Positions 15,578 through 24,473 of a stretch of 43,378 nt of DNA are shown one piece after another. Numbering within the stretch: position 1 is the stretch's first letter; every line of letters starts with the position of its first letter. A model generated the notes under the pieces. It saw nothing but the letters and a program-made list of their open reading frames with translations, searched no databases and was not told the DNA's origin. Both the position numbers and the translations under genes were made by a program. The DNA lies in IMG/VR virus record IMGVR_UViG_3300003321_000392, positions 1 to 43,378 of that record. One strand, 5' to 3'. Source of the stretch: a virus.

Positions 15578-16114
15578 ATGCGAGTGACGGTCACCATCAA
15601 TCTGTATAGACTCCGCAGGTTCGCGTCGACTCTGGAGAGCGACTTGCGGCTATCGTCTAACGGTCCAGTTCGCCGAGCGCTCGACGACTGGGCGATGATC
15701 TACAGCCGCTTCTTGACGAAGCGCTACGAAGAGTTCTCGCACGGCGGCGGCAACTGGGCACCGTTGAGCCCTCGAACGCTCGCCAGCAAAGTGGCGCGAG
15801 GTCTGCTCGGACTACTACTTCGCGCGACCGACACGATGTTCGAGGCATTCGCCGTCGGCTTCTCGCGCAAGCCGGGAACCGTCGAGACGATGCCCTTCGG
15901 CGTTCGAGTCAAGTTCAGCGGCGGAATGGAGCGGGCGCATCCGAACAGCGACAAGACCATCGCGGAGGTCGCGATGTTCCACCAGCTCGGCGGGCCGCAC
16001 CTGCCGCAGCGCAAGCTGATCGTCCCACCCGACCAAGAGACCGTACGCGCGATGCGCGATCGAATGGAGAACGCGCTCAAGGAGCTGGCCGTCGATGCCG
16101 GGTTTGCCGCCTAA
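15578..16114 (+). CDS. Tail completion/virion morphogenesis protein
   Basis: The 178-residue protein matches the phage virion morphogenesis family (PF05069, Mu G-like). It shows RRALDDWAMIYSRFLTKRYEEF and then GGNWAPLSPRTLASK, with the aromatic-Pro-Leu motif. A C-terminal patch HQLGGPHLPQRKLIV resembles the conserved xPxRxFL end of the family. GGGAGG is about 10 bases upstream of ATG 15578. It is expected to finish the tail or head-tail joint. The end overlaps the next gene by 20 bp. Confidence 0.7.
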   Translation: MRVTVTINLYRLRRFASTLESDLRLSSNGPVRRALDDWAMIYSRFLTKRYEEFSHGGGNWAPLSPRTLASKVARGLLGLLLRATDTMFEAFAVGFSRKPGTVETMPFGVRVKFSGGMERAHPNSDKTIAEVAMFHQLGGPHLPQRKLIVPPDQETVRAMRDRMENALKELAVDAGFAA

Positions 16115-16649
16115 CTCGACCAACCCGTTCACCATGGTTCACACCGAGCTATGGAACATGCTGCTCGCGCACCCGGGCTTCGTCCGCGACGTGGCCGAGG
16201 GCAACCGCATCCGATTCGACTCGCCGACGAATCGCGACCCGATCAAGAATCAGATTCAAGCGGCTGACGTCCCGTACGTAATGATCGCGGCGAGCACGCT
16301 GAACTTCAACTTGATGGAGACGAGCAGCACGTCGCGCGTCACGCGGCAGTACGCCATCATGGCCGCGACCGGCGACCTGCGGTACAATACCATTCTCGGC
16401 GTAGTCGAGTGGGAGGTGTTCTGCGCGCTGTCGGCGTGGAAGACGCGACTGTCGGCGCTACAGTGGAAGAAGAAGTCGTTCGCGCACGTCATGCGCGCGG
16501 TATCCGGCGGGACGAGGATGGACGACGGCAAGCTGAACATGAACTTGAAGGGCTGGACGTCCGTGTGGCAGGTCGAGGTCGAGATGCACTTCGCGACGGC
16601 CGATCTACAGGGCGAACTAGTCGCCGACGCGACAACTGGAGGAAACTGA
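16095..16649 (+). CDS. Phage tail terminator/connector candidate
   Basis: ATG 16095 lies within the end of the previous gene, with AAGGAG upstream. The 184-residue product begins with a Pro-rich segment and LWNMLLAHPGFVRDVAEGNRIRF, followed by mixed alpha/beta sequence with WEVFCALSAWKTRL. Position between completion and tail-tube genes suits a tail terminator or connector. No motif confirms this. Confidence 0.55.
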   Translation: MPGLPPNSTNPFTMVHTELWNMLLAHPGFVRDVAEGNRIRFDSPTNRDPIKNQIQAADVPYVMIAASTLNFNLMETSSTSRVTRQYAIMAATGDLRYNTILGVVEWEVFCALSAWKTRLSALQWKKKSFAHVMRAVSGGTRMDDGKLNMNLKGWTSVWQVEVEMHFATADLQGELVADATTGGN

Positions 16650-16650
16650 G

Positions 16651-17511
16651 ATGGGAATTCATTCCGGCAAGCACGGGCAGATCAACGGCGTCAATACGAT
16701 GCGCCGCTGGACGATCAACGACATCTTGAAGCACGCGCAGGCTGTCGCGAGCAACACGCTGCAAGGCGTCGCTCGCAAGGGCGGCGTCCGCGACTGGAAC
16801 GGGTCGTACATGGCGTTCGGCGGCAATCCCGTGAGCATGGTGCTGCCCGGCCAGTCGTTCGCGTTTGTCGGGTACGGCGCGCCGAACAACGACGTATCGG
16901 GCGTCGGTCTGCGCTACGAAGGTAACGCCGTCGCGAAGAGCGTAGCGATCGTGTGGAACTGGAAGACGCAGGAGATCATCGGGCACACCGTCCAGTTCGA
17001 GGGCGACCTCGAGCTCTCGATCAACGACACCGGCGCCGACCCGGGCGACACGGTGGCGCCGGCGATACTGTCGCCCGGCGGGACGAAGATCGACTGGGCG
17101 CTCAACAACTCCGGCTCGTTTAGCACGCTGCCTAACCTCACGCAGGCGACGCTGACGATCACGCAGGCCATCGCGGCGTACGTGAACAGCAGCACGTACA
17201 TCGCCGGCGAGACGTGGACCGGAAAGAAGGCCGGCGCACCGATCGACTGGACGCTGTCCATCCAGCAAGAGGACACCGATCGCTTGACGAACGTGTGGGA
17301 GCCCGGAGACGTGCTGGACCTCAAGCTCTTCGTTGACTCGACCAACTTCTGGCGACTGAAGTTCGGCCTCGCCGGCGACTTCACCGGCATCGGCGCGAAT
17401 CGCGAGACCGGAGCGATCATCGCTCGGACGCTCAACGTCGCCATGAACGCGTACTACGGCTCGAGCGTCGGACAGATACTCCTGCCCGGCGGAACTCAGT
17501 TCTGGCCCTAA
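16651..17511 (+). CDS. Tail tube (major tail) protein candidate
   Basis: GGAGG lies nine bases before ATG 16651, suggesting high expression. The 286-residue protein is beta-rich with many Gly/Ser/Thr residues and pieces such as VQFEGDLELSIND and WTLSIQQEDTDRLTNVWEPGD. Gene order (completion, terminator, this, chaperones, tape measure) is that of siphovirus major tail proteins. No Ig-like C-terminal extension is seen. Confidence 0.65.
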   Translation: MGIHSGKHGQINGVNTMRRWTINDILKHAQAVASNTLQGVARKGGVRDWNGSYMAFGGNPVSMVLPGQSFAFVGYGAPNNDVSGVGLRYEGNAVAKSVAIVWNWKTQEIIGHTVQFEGDLELSINDTGADPGDTVAPAILSPGGTKIDWALNNSGSFSTLPNLTQATLTITQAIAAYVNSSTYIAGETWTGKKAGAPIDWTLSIQQEDTDRLTNVWEPGDVLDLKLFVDSTNFWRLKFGLAGDFTGIGANRETGAIIARTLNVAMNAYYGSSVGQILLPGGTQFWP

Positions 17512-17513
17512 GG

Positions 17514-17519
17514 TATAAT
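17514..17519 (+). promoter_or_regulatory. Late-type -10 element for the tail chaperone gene
   Basis: TATAAT in AAGGTATAATCGG starts 2 bp after the tail-tube stop and ends 8 bp before ATG 17528. The downstream gene has no Shine-Dalgarno sequence. It is therefore another predicted leaderless start. Confidence 0.6.
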
Positions 17520-17527
17520 CGGCCCCG

Positions 17528-17971
17528 ATGATCGCACCGCAAGCACCAGTACCTCTGACCATCCAAGGGCGAGAGCTCGTGATGTCCGCGCTCACGGACG
17601 CGGACGAGGCGGAGCTCGATGCCTGGTGTGGCCAGCGCCTCATCCAGATCGCGCAGGACGCCGCGACGCCGGACACGTTCGACGCGATCGTGGGTCTCGC
17701 CATGCGCGAGGCGCTCAAGGTCACCTGGCGCTCCAGCGGCCTGATGCGGCGCCCGCTCGGCTACGCGCGGCTCATGTGGATGTCGCTGCGAGCCAAATCC
17801 AACATCGGGTTCGCTGACGTCGCCAAGCTGCTCGCCGCGGCCGACGCGCGAGAGAATATGATGCTCACCAGCACCTGGAGGTTGCTGAACGTCGAGCCGA
17901 CGCGCCCTATGTCGCCCGGCCTGGAGAAGCCGGGCAGCGATACGACCGGCACAGAGCCTACGCCGCCGTGA
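17528..17971 (+). CDS. Tail assembly chaperone (gpG-like) candidate
   Basis: A 147-residue protein located between the tail tube and tape measure, where siphoviruses encode the chaperone pair. The middle is helical (DADEAELDAWCGQRLIQIAQDAATPDTFDAIVG cut into helices by turns). The last 25 residues are a Pro/Thr-rich tail (MSPGLEKPGSDTTGTEPTPP). The stop overlaps the next ATG as TGATG, and the -1 frame is open from 17818 to 18126, so a frameshifted longer product is possible. A perfect 7-bp hairpin lies at 17914-17935. Confidence 0.6.
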   Translation: MIAPQAPVPLTIQGRELVMSALTDADEAELDAWCGQRLIQIAQDAATPDTFDAIVGLAMREALKVTWRSSGLMRRPLGYARLMWMSLRAKSNIGFADVAKLLAAADARENMMLTSTWRLLNVEPTRPMSPGLEKPGSDTTGTEPTPP

Positions 17972-18021
17972 TGCGGCGCTGGCCGCAGTACACCATCGAG
18001 TCAGTGAGCCGACTGACTCGA
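17914..18021 (+). promoter_or_regulatory. Two perfect hairpins flanking the chaperone stop/start
   Basis: GCCCGGC (17914-17920) pairs with GCCGGGC (17929-17935) across an 8-nt loop. TCGAGTCAGT (17996-18005) pairs with ACTGACTCGA (18012-18021) across a 6-nt loop. They sit on either side of the TGATG junction at 17969-17973. They could tune translational coupling or frameshifting. No canonical X-XXY-YYZ slippery site was found, so the role is open. Confidence 0.45.
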
Positions 18022-18126
18022 GCGCAGATACTCGGCCTGCTCGACGAGGAAGTGACCGCCAGCGACGTGCTCGAGTTCAAGACGATGGAGGATTATAGCC
18101 GGTGGCTGCTGGAGACGAAGAAGTAA
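17971..18126 (+). CDS. Small tail-chaperone-like protein (gpT-like position), 51 aa
   Basis: ATG 17971 overlaps the previous stop, and the TAA is at 18124-18126. The 51-residue product has SVSRLTRAQILGLLDEEV and a charged helix EFKTMEDYSRWLLETKK. The size and placement fit the second chaperone product between gpG-like and tape-measure genes. It overlaps the tape-measure start by 25 bp. It would be missed by a length filter. Overlaps on both sides support expression. Confidence 0.55.
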   Translation: MRRWPQYTIESVSRLTRAQILGLLDEEVTASDVLEFKTMEDYSRWLLETKK

Positions 18127-19166
18127 AGATAGAGGCGATACTCGACACCGCCGGCGTCAAGGCCGGCGTGGCGGATATCGAGTCGTCTCTGGACTCGCTG
18201 AAGAGCACCGCCGACGACGCATCTAACGCCGTCAGCGAGGCGGGCGGCGCCATGGCGGGCGCCTTCGGCGGCGCGGCGATGGGCGAGGCGATGGGGCCGC
18301 TCCTGGAGCTCATCAACGAGATCGGCGAGCGCGTCGCCGAGATGATCGACACCAAGATGTCGCGGCTGGAGCAGATGCGATTCGACGGCTTGGTGCATTC
18401 GCTCGACGAAGTCATCAAGAAGTTCGCCGAGATGGGGGAAGCGTTCCCCAAGGAGGCATTCTTCGAGACGAATCTCGCCGGCGAGGACATCGATTCGTTC
18501 ATCGAGAAGATTTTCAAGGCGAAAGAGGACGCCAAGCAGAAGACGCCGTGGTACGACGTCTTGACGCGCTTTACGCAGTGGCTCGGCGGCAACGAGCTAC
18601 CCGAAGTACAGGCACAACAGTTTCTCAAAGGCGTAGGCAAGGAATTCAAGGACTTCCAGGCCGCAGAGCGAGAGCGCAAGAGCGAGGGGTTCTACGACGA
18701 GAAGTTCGGCGCGCGCCAGTTCCGGCAAGACGAAGACCAACGCAAGGCTCGCGAGAAGGCCGAGAAGGAAGCTCTCCGCGAGCAGGAGAAGAACACGCGC
18801 GGTATTCTGGCGGAGGACGAGCGCGAGATGCGCGGCAATATCCGCGATCGCGATTCGGCCGTTCGCAAGTTCGACTCGCTCCAGAGCCAGCGAGATCGAA
18901 TGCAGGAGCAGTTCGCTCGCCAAGAGGAGATGCGTGCCCTACAGAGTCCGTTCGAGCGCGAGAAATACGGAATCGAGGGGCTCGAGGATACCTACAAGCG
19001 CCTGTCCGCCGGCGGGCTGGGCGACCACAACGAGGACAACAAGCGACATCGCGAACAGGTACACCGGTCGCAGGACGAGCTGCGACAGCGCTGGCACACC
19101 GAGGACTTGGCGAAGCTCGACGAGGCGATTGCCGCCATCAAGGAGAAGACCGGAGGACTGCGATGA
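18102..19166 (+). CDS. Short tape-measure-like protein
   Basis: Starts at GTG 18102 with ATGGAGG upstream. The 354 residues begin with VKIEAILDTAGVKAGVADIESSLDSL, typical of tape-measure N-termini. A hydrophobic Gly/Ala stretch at about 47-70 (GGAMAGAFGGAAMGEAMGPLLELI) follows, then a long charged coiled coil to the end. Tape measures set tail length at roughly 0.15 nm per residue, so this one would imply a tail near 50 nm, very short for a siphovirus. It could instead be an internal tail protein. Confidence 0.6.
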   Translation: MAAGDEEVKIEAILDTAGVKAGVADIESSLDSLKSTADDASNAVSEAGGAMAGAFGGAAMGEAMGPLLELINEIGERVAEMIDTKMSRLEQMRFDGLVHSLDEVIKKFAEMGEAFPKEAFFETNLAGEDIDSFIEKIFKAKEDAKQKTPWYDVLTRFTQWLGGNELPEVQAQQFLKGVGKEFKDFQAAERERKSEGFYDEKFGARQFRQDEDQRKAREKAEKEALREQEKNTRGILAEDEREMRGNIRDRDSAVRKFDSLQSQRDRMQEQFARQEEMRALQSPFEREKYGIEGLEDTYKRLSAGGLGDHNEDNKRHREQVHRSQDELRQRWHTEDLAKLDEAIAAIKEKTGGLR

Positions 19167-19960
19167 GCGACTGGACAGGAATCGCCGGCGCGGTCGAGGA
19201 GAGTCACCCGAAGGCTCGCCACGTAGAGGTGGACTTCCGCGGCATGAACAAGGCGCGCGTGACGCTGCGCTGCCCGTGGGGTATACGCTACCAAGTCGCG
19301 GCAGACATCATCAATAATAATCGACTGTGGCCTGACGTCAGTATCGGCGCGATCGGCGGTCACATCTCGATCGACCCGGCGCCGAACACGAAGCAAGTGA
19401 GCGTCAGCTCGGGCGGCATCATCTCGTACGAGGAGGCGCTGCTCACCGTTGACTACGACGTCGCGCAGTTCGGCAACCTCGAGAAAGATGTCGTCACGGG
19501 GCAGATATACAGCGAGAACATCGAGCCGACCATCGAGCACATTAAGATGGACCCGCATGGGTTCAGGTTCGGCACCGCGTTAGGGCCTACGCTGAAGGAG
19601 CCGCCTGTCCGCGAGTCGCGCGGGCTCTCGCTCGTCAGGACGCTGTATAACTTGCCGACGCTGCCGGCGAGTCTCTTGACGCTGTCGGGTCATGTTAATT
19701 CGGCTCCGTACACTAGCGCCTCGCTAGGTCTGACGTTCGCGGCGGAGACCTTGCTGTTCGTCCCTCCCCAGTCCACGCGCGTCGTGAAGACCGACGGCTC
19801 GAGGGCATGGACCGTGCCGGTCAAGTTCATGTACAAGAAGGACACCTGGAACAAGATATTTAGGCCCGACACCGCGACGTTCGAGGTCATCTGGAACGAC
19901 GCGACCGGCGCAGTGTACAAGCCCTACCCGCCCGACGACTTCTCCGACTGGCTGTTCTGA
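19163..19960 (+). CDS. Distal tail protein candidate
   Basis: ATG 19163 overlaps the tape-measure stop (ATGA). The 265-residue protein is beta-rich. It contains VEVDFRGMNKARVTLRCPWGIRY, the conserved-looking GAIGGHISIDPAPNTKQ, and a C-terminal WTVPVKFMYKKDTWNKIFRPD. Position directly after the tape measure is that of the Dit/baseplate hub gene. No specific family is recognised. It appears co-translated with the next two genes. Confidence 0.5.
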   Translation: MSDWTGIAGAVEESHPKARHVEVDFRGMNKARVTLRCPWGIRYQVAADIINNNRLWPDVSIGAIGGHISIDPAPNTKQVSVSSGGIISYEEALLTVDYDVAQFGNLEKDVVTGQIYSENIEPTIEHIKMDPHGFRFGTALGPTLKEPPVRESRGLSLVRTLYNLPTLPASLLTLSGHVNSAPYTSASLGLTFAAETLLFVPPQSTRVVKTDGSRAWTVPVKFMYKKDTWNKIFRPDTATFEVIWNDATGAVYKPYPPDDFSDWLF

Positions 19961-19961
19961 C

Positions 19962-20684
19962 ATGCGCACGGCGCCCGACCTCCTGCGAGAGTACGCACCA
20001 GGCGAGGACCTACTCGCCGCGGACGTCAACGCGTTCGTGCACGCGGCGCGCCAGCAAGTGTTCGGCACGGTGGACGGCGACGTCGATCAGATCGTTCACG
20101 ACGACGTTCAGACCGTGGCGCGCCCGACGCGCGTGTTCAACACGTCGTCGTTCAGTTGCCCGTACGGCGGCGTGCTGAAACCCGGTGCCCGGGCGCTGCA
20201 CTCGGGATTGGACGCCATCGACGTGACGCGCCCCGACGGCACGTACGTATGGAAGTACTTGATCGCCGCGACGAAGGTCCCAGCCGGTGGATTCGGGTGG
20301 GCGTGGTGGCTACTGAACACCAAGGAGGAGTTTGCGCTCCTCGGCGATACGTACAACACGTCTCTGGAGTGGGGCCCGAAGAAGGACGACTTCAGCCTGT
20401 GGCCCGATCGGCCGGGCTTCCTCTTCGTGGAGCGTACGGCAGATGGACAGGGCCGCGTAATTCAGCGCATCCCGCCGGTGATCATCGGGCACGCGACCTA
20501 CCCAATATCGCACAACGGTACGGGTGCAGTTAAAGTGTACGGTGGCGCGACGTTCGGAACCGACTTGCTGTACTCCATCCCGACATGTCGCAACAAAGGT
20601 CCAGACATCGGCGCGAACGGCGAAGTAAGCGTCTCGCTCGTGTGCGGACAGGCCGTATGTGCGCCGCTGGACTGCGGGAGCTGA
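19962..20684 (+). CDS. Tail-associated protein, 240 aa
   Basis: ATG 19962 follows the previous stop by one base. The N-terminus has a phage tail-like phrase LLREYAPGEDLLAADVNAFVHAAR. The middle is aromatic and beta-rich (FGWAWWLLNTKEEFALLG), and the last 50 residues hold five cysteines ending VCAPLDCGS. Similar small N-terminal segments occur in phage tail tip or fibre adaptor proteins. The function is inferred from position. Confidence 0.5.
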   Translation: MRTAPDLLREYAPGEDLLAADVNAFVHAARQQVFGTVDGDVDQIVHDDVQTVARPTRVFNTSSFSCPYGGVLKPGARALHSGLDAIDVTRPDGTYVWKYLIAATKVPAGGFGWAWWLLNTKEEFALLGDTYNTSLEWGPKKDDFSLWPDRPGFLFVERTADGQGRVIQRIPPVIIGHATYPISHNGTGAVKVYGGATFGTDLLYSIPTCRNKGPDIGANGEVSVSLVCGQAVCAPLDCGS

Positions 20685-20687
20685 GCG

Positions 20688-22763
20688 ATGCTAATACGCC
20701 TCCCGTGCGGCTGCTGCTGTCAGCTCGCGAAAGAGAGCTTCAATCATCCCGACGAGTCGTTTCAGTTCCCGCCGACCAAGTACGGCTTCAACGCATTCAA
20801 GGGTCATAACAGCAACCGGTGGGAGATCAAGGACAACGTCCTTCAGATCAGGACGGGCGACGGGAACGACTACACCAATGTAGGAACTGTCGGGCTCAAT
20901 CCGTACAGCTACGTCAACTACGCGTCGTTCGGCCCGACGCTGACTCCGTCGAATTTATCGTGCAAGCTTAAGTTCGCTCTCCCGGCGACCGGCAAGTGGC
21001 AGCTCCGCTTCAGCATGGAGACCGGTGAAGGCACCTGCGGACGCTTCGCCGTCGAGATCGAGGCGGTCGGTAGCTGCTGGGCGATGCGGCTCTTCAAGTT
21101 CGACATCGATGACTTCACGGGGCAGGAGCAGATAGGCGACGTCCACGACGTGCCGCTCGACGGCCTGGTGCCAGACACGCTCTACCAGATTAGACTCTGT
21201 ATCGACCCGCAGAAGCGCATGGTGCGCGCCGTGGTCATCGACGACACCGGTCGCGAGCAGTGGCATCACGCGAAGAACATCGAGTTGCAGTGCTGCCCGC
21301 GCGAAGTGTTCATCATGTGGGCCGTGGACGCATCGGTGGACGGCGCGTATAAGTTCGACGACTTCGACTTGAGCGAGATCAAAGTCAGGGGCGGCTCCTA
21401 CGGGACGTACGACGGCGAGACGTATCACACGTGCTACGCCTACTACAATAAGTGTCCCGACTGCTTGCGCTTGAACGACGGTAAGTGCGAAGAAGTCGAA
21501 GGCATCAGCGGCAGCGTCGAAGTAGATGATTGTCGGTGGCACACGATCAGCGGCGGGCGCTGCTACTCCGGTTCGTCGTCCGGCGTAGATAGCAACGGTG
21601 AGCCTGACAACACGACGATGGTGGAGATGTCAATCCACATCCCGCCCGGCGGGACTACGGCCACGACCGACGTCAGCATAGGCGGGACATCGCTGACGTT
21701 CGCGATAGACGGCGATGGCAACTGGACGAACGACTTATCGACCGGAGAGACAGACAGCGGTGCGACAGCAGGGTTGTTGGACACCGACGTGACGCTGCGA
21801 ATATGCTGCTTACCGAACGTCATCGTGGCGTCAGTGATATCGAACGAGACGCCTGCGATCATTCGCTCGATCTTACACCACGTCGGCGAGACCGATTGCA
21901 GCGGCGAAGCGTGCGGGCACGCCGAGGAGATCAACGACTTGCGCGTCGTGCATCACCTGCTCGAGAAGTCCAGCTGCTTTAGGTGTCTCGAGACCCACGA
22001 AGACGTGCTCTGCGGCGACTGCACGCTGCCGCAGGGTAAGACAGTGACTTGGACGGGTGGCGACGACCCACCGCCTCCGGCGACAATCGGCGAGTACGAC
22101 TACACGTGGCAATGCGGGCCGTTCTCATGGGGCATGATTCCCGACCCAGACAATCCCTGCACCTACATCAACGGACTTCCATATGAGACATGGCCCGACG
22201 ACGACTGCTTCGGCTCGGTGACGTACTTCCCTCACGATGCCTTCGGCGTCGCGCCGTGGATGTTCGCCGAAGTAGATTGGATGTGCGCCGCCGCTCAAGC
22301 GCGGCCGAGCCCGCCCGGTATCTTGTGGAACTACAACGACGACCCGTTTCCCGACGTGCCCGTGACTCCGTATCTGCAAGTGATCGAAGAATCAATGGCG
22401 CATCTTGATTTTATCCGAACACAGATTGAGTCGCCAGTATTTCACACTATCTCAGCATGGGGTCGGTCGTACATTGTTCCGTACAGCTTGAGCTTTATCT
22501 TCGGGCAGTTCATAGGCTTCGAGATATACGATATGACGCTTAGGGTCTCGTTGTGGACAGCCGGCGTAGCCCTATTGCAACTGTGGGTGACGAGGCCCAA
22601 CGTGGGCGCGCCGATCGGCTACCAGCTCGCGTACGACGACCCGAGCGGTATCAGCGGTTGCGAGATTTATACTCGCGACATGCACATCGACCATAAGACG
22701 AGCGGCAACGACGTAATCGGTCACTGCGACGCCAAGAACGCTACGGGCGAGGTGATAGGGTGA
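20688..22763 (+). CDS. Large cysteine-rich tail tip/fibre protein
   Basis: The 691-residue protein is the largest in the tail region. It begins with LPCGCCCQLAKESF and has over thirty cysteines overall, including CYAYYNKCPDCLRLNDGKC near 250-270 and SCFRCLETHEDVLCGDC near 425-441. Residues 25-240 look like a jelly-roll or laminin-like beta sandwich. Bases of about 22395-22560 (roughly residues 570-625) are notably lower in GC and encode an aromatic-rich segment. That pattern fits a host-recognition domain under exchange. It is the best receptor-binding candidate here, though no motif proves it. Confidence 0.55.
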   Translation: MLIRLPCGCCCQLAKESFNHPDESFQFPPTKYGFNAFKGHNSNRWEIKDNVLQIRTGDGNDYTNVGTVGLNPYSYVNYASFGPTLTPSNLSCKLKFALPATGKWQLRFSMETGEGTCGRFAVEIEAVGSCWAMRLFKFDIDDFTGQEQIGDVHDVPLDGLVPDTLYQIRLCIDPQKRMVRAVVIDDTGREQWHHAKNIELQCCPREVFIMWAVDASVDGAYKFDDFDLSEIKVRGGSYGTYDGETYHTCYAYYNKCPDCLRLNDGKCEEVEGISGSVEVDDCRWHTISGGRCYSGSSSGVDSNGEPDNTTMVEMSIHIPPGGTTATTDVSIGGTSLTFAIDGDGNWTNDLSTGETDSGATAGLLDTDVTLRICCLPNVIVASVISNETPAIIRSILHHVGETDCSGEACGHAEEINDLRVVHHLLEKSSCFRCLETHEDVLCGDCTLPQGKTVTWTGGDDPPPPATIGEYDYTWQCGPFSWGMIPDPDNPCTYINGLPYETWPDDDCFGSVTYFPHDAFGVAPWMFAEVDWMCAAAQARPSPPGILWNYNDDPFPDVPVTPYLQVIEESMAHLDFIRTQIESPVFHTISAWGRSYIVPYSLSFIFGQFIGFEIYDMTLRVSLWTAGVALLQLWVTRPNVGAPIGYQLAYDDPSGISGCEIYTRDMHIDHKTSGNDVIGHCDAKNATGEVIG

Positions 22764-23818
22764 CGACGCACGTATGCCCAAAGTGTCATCGGGAATGGCG
22801 GGTAGCAGCATTTCCGTTCAACTGCGTGTGTCGACACCAAGCTACGTCGGCTAATCCGAGCTCGATCATTCGTAAGCTGCTCGGTCTCGGGCAGCCGACT
22901 GTGCCAGCGCAGAGTCGACTCGACTGTATTCATCGCGGCGAGCTGCTGAGACTCGAGACATGCAGCGAGTGCCGCGGTAAGATTGAGATCAAGGTGTTCG
23001 AGTGCGCCAAGCACGGCGCGTGCGCCATCAGCAAGCGAATCAACGGCGTGGCGATGTGCGACCACTGCCATACGTATCAGAAGTATCGCGATATCACGAC
23101 GCGGAACCTGATATATCACGTCTGCCCGCTGCGCAATAACGACGGCTGGCGACATAATCTGGCGTTGCTGGCTCGACGCCTCGACGCGTTCAACGGTAAG
23201 CGCATCATCGCGATCGCGACAGGCGACGAATGTGAATCGTCCGTCGAGGTGCACCGCGAACTAAGCGGGCTCGACTACGAGTGCATCCTTCGCCCTAACG
23301 ACCCGGAGCTGCGCGAGGTCGCCACGTTCGCCGACCTATTGCAGGTCGTCGCTAACACGAACAACGACGAGGCGACGTTCTACGCACACTCGAAGGGTAA
23401 CAGCACGGCCGGCGCCGTAGACGGGGCGCAGCGCTGGACCAGCACCATGTATCATGAGCTGCTCGACGACGGCAAGTGGCAGCGATGCATGGAGCATCTC
23501 AAGACGCACGCGGCCGTCGGCATCAACAAGATGGTGTGGGATGATAAGCAGCCGCCGTATCCTAGCCGATTGCGACACGGCAAGTGGATGTTCTCCGGCA
23601 CGTTCTGGTGGATTCGTCACGATGTTGCGTTCGGGCACGATAACTGGTCGTACGTCCCGCGCGATCGGTACGGCGCCGAGGCTTGGCCGAGCGGCGTCAT
23701 CGACGAGTGGTGGCGGGTCAAGTCAGTGTTTCAGCCGTGGCCCGAGACGCAATACCCGACGCCGTCTCCGTATGACCCGTCGCTGTATCCAGAGAAGTAC
23801 GATGAGGAGTGGCGATGA
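22760..23818 (+). CDS. Zinc-ribbon glycosyltransferase-like protein
   Basis: GTG 22760 overlaps the tail gene stop. Residues 1-112 carry cysteine pairs in CPKCHREW, CVCRH, CIHRGELLRLETCSEC and CAKHGAC, then CDHC. This metal-binding module is known from environmental glycosyltransferase-like proteins. Residues 114-352 form an alpha/beta domain with NLIYHVCPLR, EATFYAHSKGNS, and FSGTFWW, then DRYGAEAWPS. The same domain recurs in gene 24474. A role in sugar transfer to virion or host glycans is inferred from family flavour and from the neighbouring epimerase. Confidence 0.6.
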   Translation: MTTHVCPKCHREWRVAAFPFNCVCRHQATSANPSSIIRKLLGLGQPTVPAQSRLDCIHRGELLRLETCSECRGKIEIKVFECAKHGACAISKRINGVAMCDHCHTYQKYRDITTRNLIYHVCPLRNNDGWRHNLALLARRLDAFNGKRIIAIATGDECESSVEVHRELSGLDYECILRPNDPELREVATFADLLQVVANTNNDEATFYAHSKGNSTAGAVDGAQRWTSTMYHELLDDGKWQRCMEHLKTHAAVGINKMVWDDKQPPYPSRLRHGKWMFSGTFWWIRHDVAFGHDNWSYVPRDRYGAEAWPSGVIDEWWRVKSVFQPWPETQYPTPSPYDPSLYPEKYDEEWR

Positions 23819-24465
23819 GACGACCAGACGGCACGCACATTCCGGCAGAGGCGTGGGCAGAGCTGCTGCCTCGCGCGTGCTCGACGATCGACCCATGCGT
23901 CGTCTTGAGGCCATCCATACCGCTGGGACCACGCACCGTCGCAGTGATCGGAACGTATCGAAGTGGAACGTCATTCGTTGCCGAGATTCTGATGCAGCTC
24001 GGCGTTCACATGGGCGACGCGTTCGTGGAGACAGTACCGCGCGCCGACTATGAGTGTTACGAAGACGCAGAGATGCATGACGCTCTCAAAGACGTGATGA
24101 GCCGCAACAAGCATCACGCACAGTGCAATGAGTGGAGATACGTCCAGCAAGTGATCTCAGAGCATGACGCCAAGCACGACGTATGGGGCTTCAAATATCC
24201 AGGCAGTGTGTTCGTGATAGACCGACTGCTGGGAATGTTGCGGAACCCACATTTGATCGTCGTCGTTCGCGACCCGATCGCCACTTGGCAGAGTGACTGG
24301 GCGCACGGCGGACAGATGGCGTGGCCCGTGGTTCGCAATCACATGGCGTGCGTGCTGGACATGATCGAGAAGCCGCGAGCCCCGACGCTGGCCATCAGCT
24401 ACGAGCGCGCCAAGGACCAGAAGAGCGCCGTCGCAGATGCAATAAAATCTTTCTTGAAAGTATAA
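23815..24465 (+). CDS. Sulfotransferase-like protein
   Basis: ATG 23815 overlaps the previous stop (ATGA), giving 216 residues. The 5'-phosphosulfate loop is visible as VAVIGTYRSGTSFVAEIL near residues 42-59, with the family R-S-G-T-S signature. The 3'-phosphate motif VVVRDPIATWQSDW lies near 149-162. Such enzymes move sulfate from PAPS to hydroxyls of sugars or proteins. It sits between two glycosyltransferase-like paralogs, so the acceptor may be a glycan. The stop codon overlaps the late-type TATAAT of the next gene. Confidence 0.78.
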   Translation: MRRPDGTHIPAEAWAELLPRACSTIDPCVVLRPSIPLGPRTVAVIGTYRSGTSFVAEILMQLGVHMGDAFVETVPRADYECYEDAEMHDALKDVMSRNKHHAQCNEWRYVQQVISEHDAKHDVWGFKYPGSVFVIDRLLGMLRNPHLIVVVRDPIATWQSDWAHGGQMAWPVVRNHMACVLDMIEKPRAPTLAISYERAKDQKSAVADAIKSFLKV

Positions 24466-24466
24466 T
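24461..24466 (+). promoter_or_regulatory. Late-type -10 element for gene 24474
   Basis: TATAAT in AAAGTATAATAGCGG overlaps the sulfotransferase stop codon and ends 7 bp before GTG 24474. The start codon has no Shine-Dalgarno sequence. This supports the GTG as a leaderless start, even though GTG is less usual for such mRNAs than ATG. Confidence 0.55.
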
Positions 24467-24473
24467 AGCGGCC

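Noticed and set aside
14272-15600. 442-codon minus-strand open frame opposite the capsid gene
   Set aside because: Lies exactly over the well-supported capsid gene; composition is typical of an antisense frame in high-GC DNA.
20505-20512. ATATCGCA in gene 19962
   Set aside because: Internal to a late coding region, with no hairpin or gene start nearby; treated as chance.
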